Shown piece after piece: positions 16,603 through 24,608 of a DNA stretch of 64,000 bases. The DNA is from DASRHY01 sp035650275. Lineage in GTDB: Bacteria > Actinomycetota > Actinomycetes > Propionibacteriales > Kribbellaceae. The stretch spans positions 1 through 64,000 of the forward strand of contig DASRHY010000158.1 of the NCBI GenBank assembly GCA_035650275.1. The letters are read 5' to 3'. Position numbers and translations under genes: made by a program. Positions within the stretch are counted from its first letter, which is position 1. Each line of letters opens with the position of its first letter. Under the pieces are notes generated by a model. The model saw only the letters and a list, made by a program, of their open reading frames with translations, did no database searches and was not told the DNA's origin.

Positions 16603-17250
16603 TCAGGAGTGGCCGAACAGACCGGTCAAAGCCCCCATCTTGTCGATCACGACGTCAGCGCCGGCCAGCCGTTCCGCAGGGGTCATCCCCGCGTAACCGA
16701 CCACCCGCATGCCCGCCGCCCGGGCCGCCTCGACGCCCAGCGGACTGTCCTCCACGACCAGGCACCCGGCCGGCTCCACCCCCATTGCGGCCGCCGCGTG
16801 CAGGAACAGATCTGGAGCCGGCTTGCCGTGCGCCACGTCCTGGGCGCTGAACACGTGCCCCTGGAACCGCTCGTACAACCTGACCGCGGTCAGCGCCGTA
16901 CGGATCCGCTCGTGATCACCCGACGAGGCCACGCAGTACGCCGTCCCGGCCGCGTCCAGCTCATCCAGCACCTGCGCGACCCCGTCTATCGCGACGAGCT
17001 CGGCGAACCCCTCGAACAAGCGCTGGTGGTAACGGTCCTCGAAGTCCGTGGGCAGCGGCGTACCCAGACGGTCCTCGGCGGCGGTCCGCACCCGGGCCAG
17101 CGACCCGCCCATGAACTCGTGCACCGCCTGCTCCAGCGTGTACGGCAGGCCGGCCTCGGTCAGCAGCGCGGCGAGGATCCCGTTCGCCAGCCGCTCGGAG
17201 TCCACCAGCACGCCGTCGTTGTCGAAGATCACCAGGTCCGGACATTCCAC
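16603..17250 (-). CDS. HAD-family phosphatase (beta-phosphoglucomutase/DOG-1 like)
   Basis: 215 aa cytoplasmic HAD hydrolase, subfamily with an alpha-helical cap. Motif I is FDNDGVLVDSE with the nucleophile Asp, motif II is the VASSG segment, Lys of motif III lies in HGKPAPDLFLHAA, and motif IV is VVEDSPLGVEAARAAGM. GTG 17250 is the start. Candidate substrates are sugar phosphates. Fifteen bases separate it from alr, so it may be the first gene of the alr-t6A operon. Confidence 0.87.
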   Translation of the reverse strand: MECPDLVIFDNDGVLVDSERLANGILAALLTEAGLPYTLEQAVHEFMGGSLARVRTAAEDRLGTPLPTDFEDRYHQRLFEGFAELVAIDGVAQVLDELDAAGTAYCVASSGDHERIRTALTAVRLYERFQGHVFSAQDVAHGKPAPDLFLHAAAAMGVEPAGCLVVEDSPLGVEAARAAGMRVVGYAGMTPAERLAGADVVIDKMGALTGLFGHS

Positions 17251-17321
17251 CGCTGCACCCTAACCGGGCCTAGGGTGATCGCGCGTGACAACCATCACCA
17301 CCCACTGAGCGTCGACAGGGC

Positions 17322-18095
17322 ATGCGGAGAGCACAGGTCGTTCTGCTGGCGGGGCTCATGCTCGCGGCCGGATGTGGCAGCGAGCCGGGCGCCGGTGGCT
17401 CGGACTCACTGCGCGGGCGGACCTTCCTGTCCACCGCGGTCACAGAGGACGGCCGGGCCAAGCCGCTGGCCGGCGACAGCCGGGTCTCGCTGTGGTTCGC
17501 CGACGACGGCCGGCTGGTCGCGAACGCGGGCTGCAACACGATGCAGGGGCCGGTCGACACCGGCGACGGCCGGCTCGGCGTCGAGGATCTGTCGATGACC
17601 GAGATGGGCTGTGACGCGGCCCGGCACAAGCAGGACGAGTGGCTGGCGAAGCTGCTCGCCGCGAAACCGACCTGGCGCCTTGCGCAGGACACCCTCACGC
17701 TCGAGTCCGGGACCACCACGGTGACGCTGCTGGACAAGCAGACCGCTCAACCCGATCTCGCGCTGACCGGCACCCGCTGGACTCTGGACACGGTCGTCAA
17801 GGGCGACGTCGCCTCGAACACGGCCGGCAGCGACAAGGCCTACCTGGTCTTCGCCGACGGCAGGGTCACCGGTTCGACCGGCTGCAACCAGCTGTCCGGC
17901 ACCGCGGCCGTCGACGGCGGCACGATCACCTTCGGTCCGATCGGCAGGACCCGGAAGGGCTGCCCGGACGGCCTCGCCGACGTCGAGCGCGCCGTACTCG
18001 CGGTCCTCGACGGCACCGTCGGCTTCGAGATCGACTCCACCCGGCTCACCCTGAAGCACCCGAGCGGCCAGGCCCTCGGCCTCACCGGCGCCTGA
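17322..18095 (+). CDS. Lipoprotein with two META domains
   Basis: 257 aa. A lipobox LAAGC (Cys18) after a short hydrophobic signal marks an exported lipoprotein. Two META-type (HslJ-like) domains follow: one with FLSTAVTEDGRAKPL and the NAGCNTMQG motif, the other with GTRWTLDTVV and GSTGCNQLSG. The family is linked to heat-shock or antibiotic stress in other bacteria, without a defined activity. It is the only plus-strand gene in this stretch and converges with the nnr gene, whose stop lies 4 bases away. Confidence 0.88.
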   Translation: MRRAQVVLLAGLMLAAGCGSEPGAGGSDSLRGRTFLSTAVTEDGRAKPLAGDSRVSLWFADDGRLVANAGCNTMQGPVDTGDGRLGVEDLSMTEMGCDAARHKQDEWLAKLLAAKPTWRLAQDTLTLESGTTTVTLLDKQTAQPDLALTGTRWTLDTVVKGDVASNTAGSDKAYLVFADGRVTGSTGCNQLSGTAAVDGGTITFGPIGRTRKGCPDGLADVERAVLAVLDGTVGFEIDSTRLTLKHPSGQALGLTGA

Positions 18096-18099
18096 CCAG

Positions 18100-19515
18100 T
18101 CACGGCAACCCACGGAACCCGTGCTCGGCCAGCAGCGCCGCGGTCGCGACAGGCAGGTGCGCGGCGACAGCGCTCGCGCTGACCGGGCCGCCCGCCGACG
18201 CCAGCCGGGCGGCGGCCGCATGCAGATGCGCGGCGACGCTGCCGGCGTCCAGCGGGTCCAGCCCGCCCGCGAGAAGAGCGCCGCACAGGCCCGCGAGGAC
18301 GTCGCCGGCGCCGGCCGTCGCGAGCCAGGGCGTGGCGTTCGTGTTGACCCGGACCCGGCCGTCCGGCGCGGCGACGACGGTGGTCGAGCCCTTGAGCAGC
18401 ACGGTGGCGTGGTACCGCTCGGCCGCGGCCCGGGCGTGCCGCAGCCGGTTGGCCTCGATCTCGTCCCGCGGTACGTCGAGCAGCCGGCTCAGCTCGCCGG
18501 CGTGCGGGGTGAGCAGTACCGGCAGGGTGAACCGCAGCGGCAGGTACCGCAGGCCGTCCGCGTCGATCAGCACCGGCTCGTCGCCGCTGTAGATCTCCCC
18601 GATCAGGTGCGCGTCCACGTGGTCGCCGAGGCCGGAACCGATCACCCAGGACTGCACCCGGCCGCTGCCCGCGACCACCTCCGGGTGCGCGGCCCGGACG
18701 GCGTCCGCGACCGGGTCGGGACCGGCGTACCGGACCATCCCGAGCGGTCCGCCGAGCGCGCCCGCGGTGGCGAGGACGGCGGCGCCCGGGTACTGCGAGG
18801 AGCCGACGAGCAGACCGGTCACGCCGCGGGAGTACTTGTCCGACTCGCGTCGCGGCACCGGGTAGAGCGCTGCCACATCCGCGGGCTGCAGCGCCTCCAC
18901 GACAGGCGACGGTAGGTCGAGACCGATGTCGACCAGGAGCACCGGTCCGCACGCTGACGCGGCCGGGTCGATCAGGTGACACACCTTGTGGGTGCCGAAG
19001 GTGACGGTGAGCGCGGCCCGGACGTGTCTCGCGGGCGTGGCACCGGTGTCTACGTCGACGCCGGACGGTACGTCGACCGCGACCACGGGCACACCGTGCT
19101 GGGCGGCGAGGTCGATCGTGTGCGCTGCCGCCGGTTTGAGGCCCGGCCGGCCGCCGATGCCGACGATCCCGTCGACCACGACGTCCGCCCCGGCGATGGT
19201 GTCCGCTGCCCCGACCCGGCCACCGGCCGTCTGCAGCGCCGCGAGACCGGCCGGATGTGGGTGCTCCGACAGCAGTACGGCGCTGACCCGGGCGCCGCGC
19301 CGGGCCAGCAGCGCGCCGGCGTACAGCGTGTCGCCGCCGTTGTCCCCGGAGCCGACCAGCAGCACCACCCGCGCGCCGTACGAGAAGCCGAGGAAGTCGG
19401 CCACCGCGACGGCGAGGCCGCGGGCGGCACGCTGCATCAGCGTGCCCTCGGGCAGCCGGGCCATCAGGTCGTGCTCGGCGGCCCGGACCTGCTCGACGCT
19501 ATGGGCGCGCCGCAT
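18100..19515 (-). CDS. nnr: Bifunctional NAD(P)H-hydrate epimerase/dehydratase
   Basis: Repairs hydrated NADH and NADPH. 471 aa from ATG 19515. The N-terminal half is the epimerase (YjeF_N) with LLVGSGDNGGDTLYAG; the C-terminal half is the ADP- or ATP-dependent dehydratase with LTPHAGELSRLL and the NTNATPWLATAGAGDVLAGL phosphate-binding motif. A longer frame to 19590 runs into acpS in another frame and is not used. One base separates it from the acpS stop, so the two are coupled. Both domains look intact. Confidence 0.94.
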   Translation of the reverse strand: MRRAHSVEQVRAAEHDLMARLPEGTLMQRAARGLAVAVADFLGFSYGARVVLLVGSGDNGGDTLYAGALLARRGARVSAVLLSEHPHPAGLAALQTAGGRVGAADTIAGADVVVDGIVGIGGRPGLKPAAAHTIDLAAQHGVPVVAVDVPSGVDVDTGATPARHVRAALTVTFGTHKVCHLIDPAASACGPVLLVDIGLDLPSPVVEALQPADVAALYPVPRRESDKYSRGVTGLLVGSSQYPGAAVLATAGALGGPLGMVRYAGPDPVADAVRAAHPEVVAGSGRVQSWVIGSGLGDHVDAHLIGEIYSGDEPVLIDADGLRYLPLRFTLPVLLTPHAGELSRLLDVPRDEIEANRLRHARAAAERYHATVLLKGSTTVVAAPDGRVRVNTNATPWLATAGAGDVLAGLCGALLAGGLDPLDAGSVAAHLHAAAARLASAGGPVSASAVAAHLPVATAALLAEHGFRGLP

Positions 19516-19516
19516 C

Positions 19517-19867
19517 TCAGCCTTCCAGCACCACGACCGCGGAGGCGATCCCGGCGTCGTGGCTGAGCGACAGGTGCATGCTCTGGACACCGAGCTGGGA
19601 GGCGCGTTCGGCGACCGTCCCGCTGATCTCCAGCCAGGGGCGGCCGTCGTCGTCGGTGGTCACCTCGGCGTCGAGCCAGAGCATCCCGGCCGGCGCACCG
19701 AGCGCCTTCGCCAGCGCCTCCTTGGCCGCGAAGCGGGCCGCCAGCGACGACGGCGGCTTCGCCGACTCGGTGGCGGTGAACAGCCGGGCACGCAGACCGG
19801 GGGTCCGCTCCAGCGTCTCCATGAAGCGTGCGATGTCGACGACGTCGATCCCGACCCCCATGATCAT
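19517..19867 (-). CDS. acpS: Holo-[acyl-carrier-protein] synthase AcpS
   Basis: Attaches phosphopantetheine from CoA to acyl carrier protein. 116 aa, normal length. The Mg-binding Asp is in GVGIDVVDIAR and the second signature is RFAAKEALAKALG; the end contains LSLSHDAGIASAVVV. Start at ATG 19867, or ATG 19861 two codons later. Placed between glmS and nnr, 10 bases after the glmS stop. Pantothenate kinase (coaA), which supplies the CoA pathway, lies divergently just beyond glmS. Confidence 0.95.
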   Translation of the reverse strand: MIMGVGIDVVDIARFMETLERTPGLRARLFTATESAKPPSSLAARFAAKEALAKALGAPAGMLWLDAEVTTDDDGRPWLEISGTVAERASQLGVQSMHLSLSHDAGIASAVVVLEG

Positions 19868-19877
19868 GCGCGGCTCA

Positions 19878-21725
19878 CTATTCGACCGTGACCGACTTCG
19901 CCAGGTTGCGCGGCTGGTCGACGTCGTACCCCTTGGCGGTGGCCATCTCGCAGGCGAACACCTGCAGGGGCACGGTCGCCACCAGCGGCTGCAGCAGCGT
20001 CGGCACCTTGGGCAGCCGGATCAGGTGGTCGGCGTACGGCTCGACCGCGGTGTCGCCGTCCTCGGTGACCACGATCGTGCGGGCGCCGCGGGCGCGGATC
20101 TCCTGGACGTTACTGACCATCTTGTCGTGCAGCACGTCCCGGCCTTTGGGCGGGATCACGACGAACACCGGCAGGTCGTCCTCGATCAGCGCGATCGGGC
20201 CGTGCTTGAGCTCACCGGCGGCGAAACCCTCGGCGTGCATGTAGGCGAGCTCCTTGAGCTTCAGCGCGCCCTCGAGCGCCACCGGGTACCCGACGTGCCG
20301 GCCGATGAACAGCACCGACTGCGCCTCCTTGAGGTCGCGGGCCAGCTGCCGGACCGGCTCGACCGCCTCCAGCACCTTGGCGACCGCGGCTGGGATCTCC
20401 TCCAGGTCGTCGATCACGGACTTGATCTCGTCGCCGAACTTGGTGCCCCGGACCTGGGCGAGGTACAGCGCGATCACGTACGTCGCGACGATCTGGGTCA
20501 GGAACGCCTTCGTCGACGCGACCGCGATCTCCGGGCCGGCGTAGGTGTAGACCACCGCGTCGGACTCGCGCGGGATCGTGGAGCCGTTGGTGTTGCAGAT
20601 CGCCAGCACCTTGGCGCGCTGCTCGCGGGCGTGCCGCAGCGCCATCAGCGTGTCCATCGTCTCGCCGGACTGGCTGATCGCGATCACCATCGTGGTCGGG
20701 TCGACGATCGGGTCCCGGTACCGGAACTCGCTGGCCAGCTCCACCTCGCACGGGATCCGGGTCCAGTGCTCGATCGCGTACTTGGCGATCAGGCCGACGT
20801 GGAACGACGTGCCGCAGGCGATGATGATGATCTTGTCGACCTCGCGCAGCTCGTCGTCGCTCAGCCGCATCTCGTCCAGGTGCAGCCGGCCCTCCGGGGT
20901 GAACCGGCCGAGCAGGGTGTCGCTGATCGCCTTCGGCTGCTCGGCGATCTCCTTCAGCATGAAGTAGTCGTAGCCGCCCTTCTCGGCGGCCGAGATGTCC
21001 CAGTCCACGTGGTATGGCGTCACGTCCGCCGGCGAGCCGTCGAAGTTCGTGACGGTCACTCCGGAACGGCGCAGCTCGACCACCTGGTCCTGGCCGAGCT
21101 CTATCGCGTCCCGGGTGTGCGTGATGAACGCCGAGACGTCGGAGGCGAGGAAGTTCTCACCCTCGCCGACCCCGACCACCAGCGGCGAGTTGCGGCGGGC
21201 GCCGACCACCACGTCCGGGGCGTCACTGTGGACGGCGACCAGGGTGAAGGCCCCTTCCAGGCGCGCGCACGTCTGGCGCATCGCCTCGGCGAGATCGCCA
21301 CCCGTGGTCTGCATCGCCTCGCCCAGGAGGTGCGCGACCACTTCGGTGTCGGTGTCGGAGGCCATCTCGTTGCCGCGCGACTCCAGGTCGGCGCGCAGCG
21401 AGGCGAAGTTCTCGATGATGCCGTTGTGGACGACCGCGACCTTCCGGTCGCCGTTCCGATGCGGGTGGGCGTTGCGGTCGTTCGGCGGCCCGTGGGTCGC
21501 CCACCGGGTGTGACCGATACCGGTGGTGGACGGCGGCAGCGGGCGGTCCGCGAGCTCCTTGTCCAGGTTCGCGATCTTGCCCGCCTTCTTCGCGGTGGTC
21601 AGTCTCCCATCTGTGATGAGAGCCACACCGGCGGAGTCGTACCCGCGGTACTCCAGCCTGCGGAGGCCCTCCAGAACCACATCCAGCGCCGACTTCTCAC
21701 CGACGTAACCCACGATGCCGCACAT
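19878..21725 (-). CDS. glmS: Glutamine-fructose-6-phosphate aminotransferase (isomerizing)
   Basis: Makes glucosamine-6-phosphate from fructose-6-phosphate and glutamine, the first step to UDP-GlcNAc. 615 aa starting MCGIVGYVGE, so Cys2 is the glutaminase nucleophile; GHTRWATHG and the two SIS domains (ISQSGETMDTL; KLKELAYMHAEGF) follow, with the C-terminal DQPRNLAKSVTVE tail. I place the start at ATG 21725 because the mature enzyme needs that Cys next to Met. Divergent from coaA with 43 bases between; the mRNA looks leaderless. No glmS ribozyme is possible in so short a leader. Confidence 0.97.
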   Translation of the reverse strand: MCGIVGYVGEKSALDVVLEGLRRLEYRGYDSAGVALITDGRLTTAKKAGKIANLDKELADRPLPPSTTGIGHTRWATHGPPNDRNAHPHRNGDRKVAVVHNGIIENFASLRADLESRGNEMASDTDTEVVAHLLGEAMQTTGGDLAEAMRQTCARLEGAFTLVAVHSDAPDVVVGARRNSPLVVGVGEGENFLASDVSAFITHTRDAIELGQDQVVELRRSGVTVTNFDGSPADVTPYHVDWDISAAEKGGYDYFMLKEIAEQPKAISDTLLGRFTPEGRLHLDEMRLSDDELREVDKIIIIACGTSFHVGLIAKYAIEHWTRIPCEVELASEFRYRDPIVDPTTMVIAISQSGETMDTLMALRHAREQRAKVLAICNTNGSTIPRESDAVVYTYAGPEIAVASTKAFLTQIVATYVIALYLAQVRGTKFGDEIKSVIDDLEEIPAAVAKVLEAVEPVRQLARDLKEAQSVLFIGRHVGYPVALEGALKLKELAYMHAEGFAAGELKHGPIALIEDDLPVFVVIPPKGRDVLHDKMVSNVQEIRARGARTIVVTEDGDTAVEPYADHLIRLPKVPTLLQPLVATVPLQVFACEMATAKGYDVDQPRNLAKSVTVE

Positions 21726-21768
21726 GGCCGTCAGACTAACGGCATCCGGGATGGGCACAATTGGGGCC
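21726..21768. promoter_or_regulatory. Overlapping divergent leaderless promoters for glmS and coaA
   Basis: For glmS (minus) TTGTGC at 21755-21760, 16 bases, TAGTCT at 21733-21738, then 7 bases to ATG. For coaA (plus) CACAAT at 21756-21761, then 7 bases to ATG 21769; its -35 is weak. Neither gene has a ribosome site. The -10 of one overlaps the -35 of the other, so they may compete. Confidence 0.45.
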
Positions 21769-22719
21769 ATGCTGCAGCAGCCTCGCGAGGTGACGCCGTA
21801 CACCGAGCTGGACCGCGCGGCATGGGCGCGGCTCGCGGAGACCACGGAGTCGCCACTGACCGCCGAGGAGGTCGAGCGGCTCCGCGGCCTCGGCGACGAG
21901 ATCGACATGACCGAGGTCCGCGAGGTGTACCTGCCGCTGTCCCGGATCCTGTCGCTGTACGTCCGGCACGCCCGCGCGCTGCACGCCGACACCGAGGGCT
22001 TCCTCGGCGAGCCGGCCACCCGGACCCCGTTCGTGATCGGGATCGGCGGGTCCGTTGCCGTCGGCAAGTCCACCACCGCCCGGCTGATGCGCGAGCTGCT
22101 CGCCCGCTGGCCGGAGCACCCGCGGGTCGCGCTGGTCACCACCGACGGGTTCCTGTGGCCGAACGCGGAGCTGGAACGCCGCGGGCTGCTGCAGCGCAAG
22201 GGCTTCCCGGAGTCGTACGACCGCAAGGCGCTGCTGCGGTTCGTGGTCGAGGTGAAGTCCGGCATGGACGCCGTCGAGGCGCCGGTGTACTCGCACCTGC
22301 ACTACGACCGGCTGCCGGACGCACGCACCACCGTCGAGCAGCCGGACATCCTGCTGCTCGAGGGCCTGAACGTGCTGCAGCCCGCACCCCGGCACGGCGA
22401 CGGCCGCAGCGGGCTCGCGGTGAGCGACTTCTTCGACTTCTCCGTGTACGTCGACGCGGCTGCGGACGACATCCGCTCGTGGTACGTCGCGCGCTTCCTG
22501 AAGCTGTGGCAGACCGCGTTCCGCAACCCCGAGTCGTACTTCCGCCGGTACGGGGACCTGAGCCGGGACGAGGCGATCGCCCGGGCCGAGTCGCTCTGGG
22601 ACACCATCAACGGCCCGAACCTGCGCGAGAACATCCTGCCGACCAGGTCCCGGGCCACCTTGGTGCTGCGTAAGGGCGCCGACCACACGGTCCGCTGGGT
22701 CCGGCTCAGGAAGCTGTGA
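21769..22719 (+). CDS. coaA: Pantothenate kinase (type I, CoaA)
   Basis: Phosphorylates pantothenate, first step of CoA synthesis. 316 aa from ATG 21769, where the family consensus begins (PYTELDRAAWARL). P-loop GIGGSVAVGKSTT, then VTTDGFLWPNAELE, SYDRKALLRFV and EGLNVLQ, all standard for bacterial type I enzymes. An in-frame upstream extension would overlap the glmS start and is not supported. Its end overlaps the convergent murQ by 14 bases. Confidence 0.96.
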   Translation: MLQQPREVTPYTELDRAAWARLAETTESPLTAEEVERLRGLGDEIDMTEVREVYLPLSRILSLYVRHARALHADTEGFLGEPATRTPFVIGIGGSVAVGKSTTARLMRELLARWPEHPRVALVTTDGFLWPNAELERRGLLQRKGFPESYDRKALLRFVVEVKSGMDAVEAPVYSHLHYDRLPDARTTVEQPDILLLEGLNVLQPAPRHGDGRSGLAVSDFFDFSVYVDAAADDIRSWYVARFLKLWQTAFRNPESYFRRYGDLSRDEAIARAESLWDTINGPNLRENILPTRSRATLVLRKGADHTVRWVRLRKL

Positions 22720-23599
22720 GGGTGGAGAGGGCGGCGGCCACCCGGCCGTCGGCCTGCTCCAGTGCGGCGCGGGCCTCGTCGATGGGGGCGCCGCTGAGCA
22801 GGTGCACGAGGGCGGGCTTGAGCTCGCCGCCGGCGGCCGCCAGGGCCGCCGCGCAGGCGTCGTCACCCGCGCCGGTGGCCTCGGACAGGATCCGCAGCAT
22901 CCGGCCGCGCAACTTGTTGTTGGTGGCGACCATGTCGACCATCAGGTTCGACCAGGTCCGGCCGAGCTTGATCATCAGCGTGGTCGAGAAGCTGTTCAGG
23001 ATCAGCTTCTGCGCGGTGCCGGCCTTGAGCCGGGTGGAGCCCGCGATCACCTCGGCACCGGTGTCGGCGGCGACGACGATGTCGGCGAGCTCGCGCAGCG
23101 GCGCGTCCGGGTTCGCGGTCACCAGCACGGTGGTCGCACCGGCCTCGCGGGCGGCGCGCAGGGCACCGGCGACGTACGGCGTCCGGCCGGACGCGGCCAG
23201 GCCCAGCACCACGTCCCGCTCGGTCACCGCCGCGGCGTCGGCGGCGCCGGTCTCCTCGGAGTCCTCGACGTTCTCGACCGCGCGCAGCAGCGCCTCGGTG
23301 CCGCCGGCGTGGTGCGCGACGACCAGGTCGGGCGGTGCGTGGAAGGTCGGTAACAGCTCGGCGGCGTCCAGCACCGCGAGCCGGCCCGACGTACCGGCGC
23401 CGAAGTAGTGCACGCGGCCGCCGGACTGCACGGCGTCGACCGCGGCGTCGACGGCCTTGGCCAGCTCGGGGATGGCCGCTTCCACCGCACCCGCGACCCT
23501 CGCGTCCTCGGCGTTCACCAGTTCCAGGATCTGGATGGTGCCGAGCGAGTCGATCGCCAGGGTGTTGGGGTTGCGATCTTCAGTCGGTGGGGCGATCAC
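22706..23599 (-). CDS. murQ: N-acetylmuramic acid 6-phosphate etherase MurQ
   Basis: Cleaves the lactyl ether of MurNAc-6-phosphate to give GlcNAc-6-phosphate and D-lactate during wall recycling. 297 aa with one SIS domain: YFGAGTSGRLAVLDAAEL near residue 65, LGLAASGRTPYV, and the MurQ signature LMVDMVATNNKLRGR. GTG 23599 directly follows a candidate promoter, so it appears leaderless. Last gene of the nagZ-namZ-murR cluster, separated from murR by 46 bases that carry its own promoter and an operator-like palindrome. Confidence 0.95.
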   Translation of the reverse strand: MIAPPTEDRNPNTLAIDSLGTIQILELVNAEDARVAGAVEAAIPELAKAVDAAVDAVQSGGRVHYFGAGTSGRLAVLDAAELLPTFHAPPDLVVAHHAGGTEALLRAVENVEDSEETGAADAAAVTERDVVLGLAASGRTPYVAGALRAAREAGATTVLVTANPDAPLRELADIVVAADTGAEVIAGSTRLKAGTAQKLILNSFSTTLMIKLGRTWSNLMVDMVATNNKLRGRMLRILSEATGAGDDACAAALAAAGGELKPALVHLLSGAPIDEARAALEQADGRVAAALSTLTAS

Positions 23600-23636
23600 A
23601 CCAGTAAGGTTACTTTCCTACCAAATGCACTGTCAA
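23600..23636 (-). promoter_or_regulatory. murQ promoter with overlapping MurR-type operator
   Basis: TTGACA (23631-23636), 18 bases, TAACCT (23607-23612), then 7 bases to the GTG at 23599. GGAAAGTAACCTTAC (minus, 23604-23618) is an imperfect palindrome over the -10. The same GGAAAGTWACC core lies over the nagZ -10 at 30383-30393. MurR, encoded next door, is the natural candidate to bind both. Confidence 0.6.
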
Positions 23637-23645
23637 AACTGGTGA

Positions 23646-24563
23646 TCATTCACCGCTGCTCGGCTTGAGGTGGTGACCGCGCACCGCGGTGTACGTCGTC
23701 TCGAGCGCCTTGCGGGCATCGGGCAGCACCTGTTGGGCGACACCGATGAACAGGCAGTCCACGACCATCAGCTGGGCGATCCGGCTGGCCATCGCGCCGG
23801 ACCGGTACGTCGTCTCGCGGGCCGCCGTCGTGAGCAGCAGCTGGGCGGTCTGTGCGACCGGCGAGCGTGGGTAGTTGGTGATCGCGACGGTGGTCGCGCC
23901 GTGCTTGGCCGCCTCCTGCAGCGTCTCGACCACCTCGGAGGTGGTACCGGTGTGCGAGATGCCGATCGCGACATCACCCGCACCCAGCAGCGCCGCACTG
24001 GTCAGCGAGATGTGCGCGTCGCTCCAGGCGAACGACACCCGCCGGATCCGGTGCAGCTTCTGCTGCAGGTCCATCGCGACGAAGGCGCTCGCGCCATACC
24101 CGTACAGGTCGACCCGAGGGGCCGCGGCCACCGCCGCCACCACCGCCGCGAGTGCATCCGGGTCGAGCTGTTGAGCGGTCTCCTTCACCGCCCGTTCGTC
24201 GGCGTAGGCCACCTTCGCGACCACGTCGGCGAGCGAGTCGCCCGGTTCGATGTCACCGCCGACCTCGGGCTGATCGGCGGTCTGCGCCGACTGCGCCGCC
24301 AGCTGCAGCCGCAGCTGCGGGTAGCCCGGCACCCCGATCTGCTTGCAGAACCGGATCACCGTGGTCTCCGAGGTGGAGGCCAGGACCGCCAGCTCGGAGA
24401 TCGTCATCGCCGCCACCCCGGCCGGATCCGCCAGCACCGCGTTGGCCACCCGCTGCTCAGCAGGGGCCAACGCGGGCAGCACGGCACGGACCCTGACCAG
24501 CAGCGGACCCGTCGGCCCTGAGACCCTAGCCGGCCCGGCGGACGGCGCAGATGATGCTGTCAT
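23646..24563 (-). CDS. murR: RpiR-family transcriptional regulator, MurR-like
   Basis: 305 aa. An N-terminal helix-turn-helix (MTISELAVLASTSETTVIRFCKQIG, split: TISELAVLAS then SETTVIRFCKQ) is followed by a SIS sugar-phosphate domain with DLYGYGASAFVAMDLQQKL and GISHTGTTSEVVETL. This layout is the RpiR/HexR family; in E. coli and Bacillus the member next to murQ senses MurNAc-6-phosphate. It lies inside the salvage cluster, 45 bases after the amiE-like gene and 46 before murQ. Two matching operator candidates near murQ and nagZ suggest it represses the whole cluster. Ligand identity is inference from context. Confidence 0.88.
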   Translation of the reverse strand: MTASSAPSAGPARVSGPTGPLLVRVRAVLPALAPAEQRVANAVLADPAGVAAMTISELAVLASTSETTVIRFCKQIGVPGYPQLRLQLAAQSAQTADQPEVGGDIEPGDSLADVVAKVAYADERAVKETAQQLDPDALAAVVAAVAAAPRVDLYGYGASAFVAMDLQQKLHRIRRVSFAWSDAHISLTSAALLGAGDVAIGISHTGTTSEVVETLQEAAKHGATTVAITNYPRSPVAQTAQLLLTTAARETTYRSGAMASRIAQLMVVDCLFIGVAQQVLPDARKALETTYTAVRGHHLKPSSGE

Positions 24564-24608
24564 ATCGCCACGTTACGGCGTGCTGCGTGGGTTTGGTGCT
24601 ACCGACGC

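Noticed and set aside
18100..19590. Longer N-terminus for the nnr gene
   Set aside because: The extra 25 residues overlap acpS in another frame and resemble no YjeF_N protein; ATG 19515 begins at the conserved start.
21726..21768. glmS ribozyme/riboswitch
   Set aside because: The gap to the divergent coaA is 43 bases, far too short, and a leaderless start is indicated.
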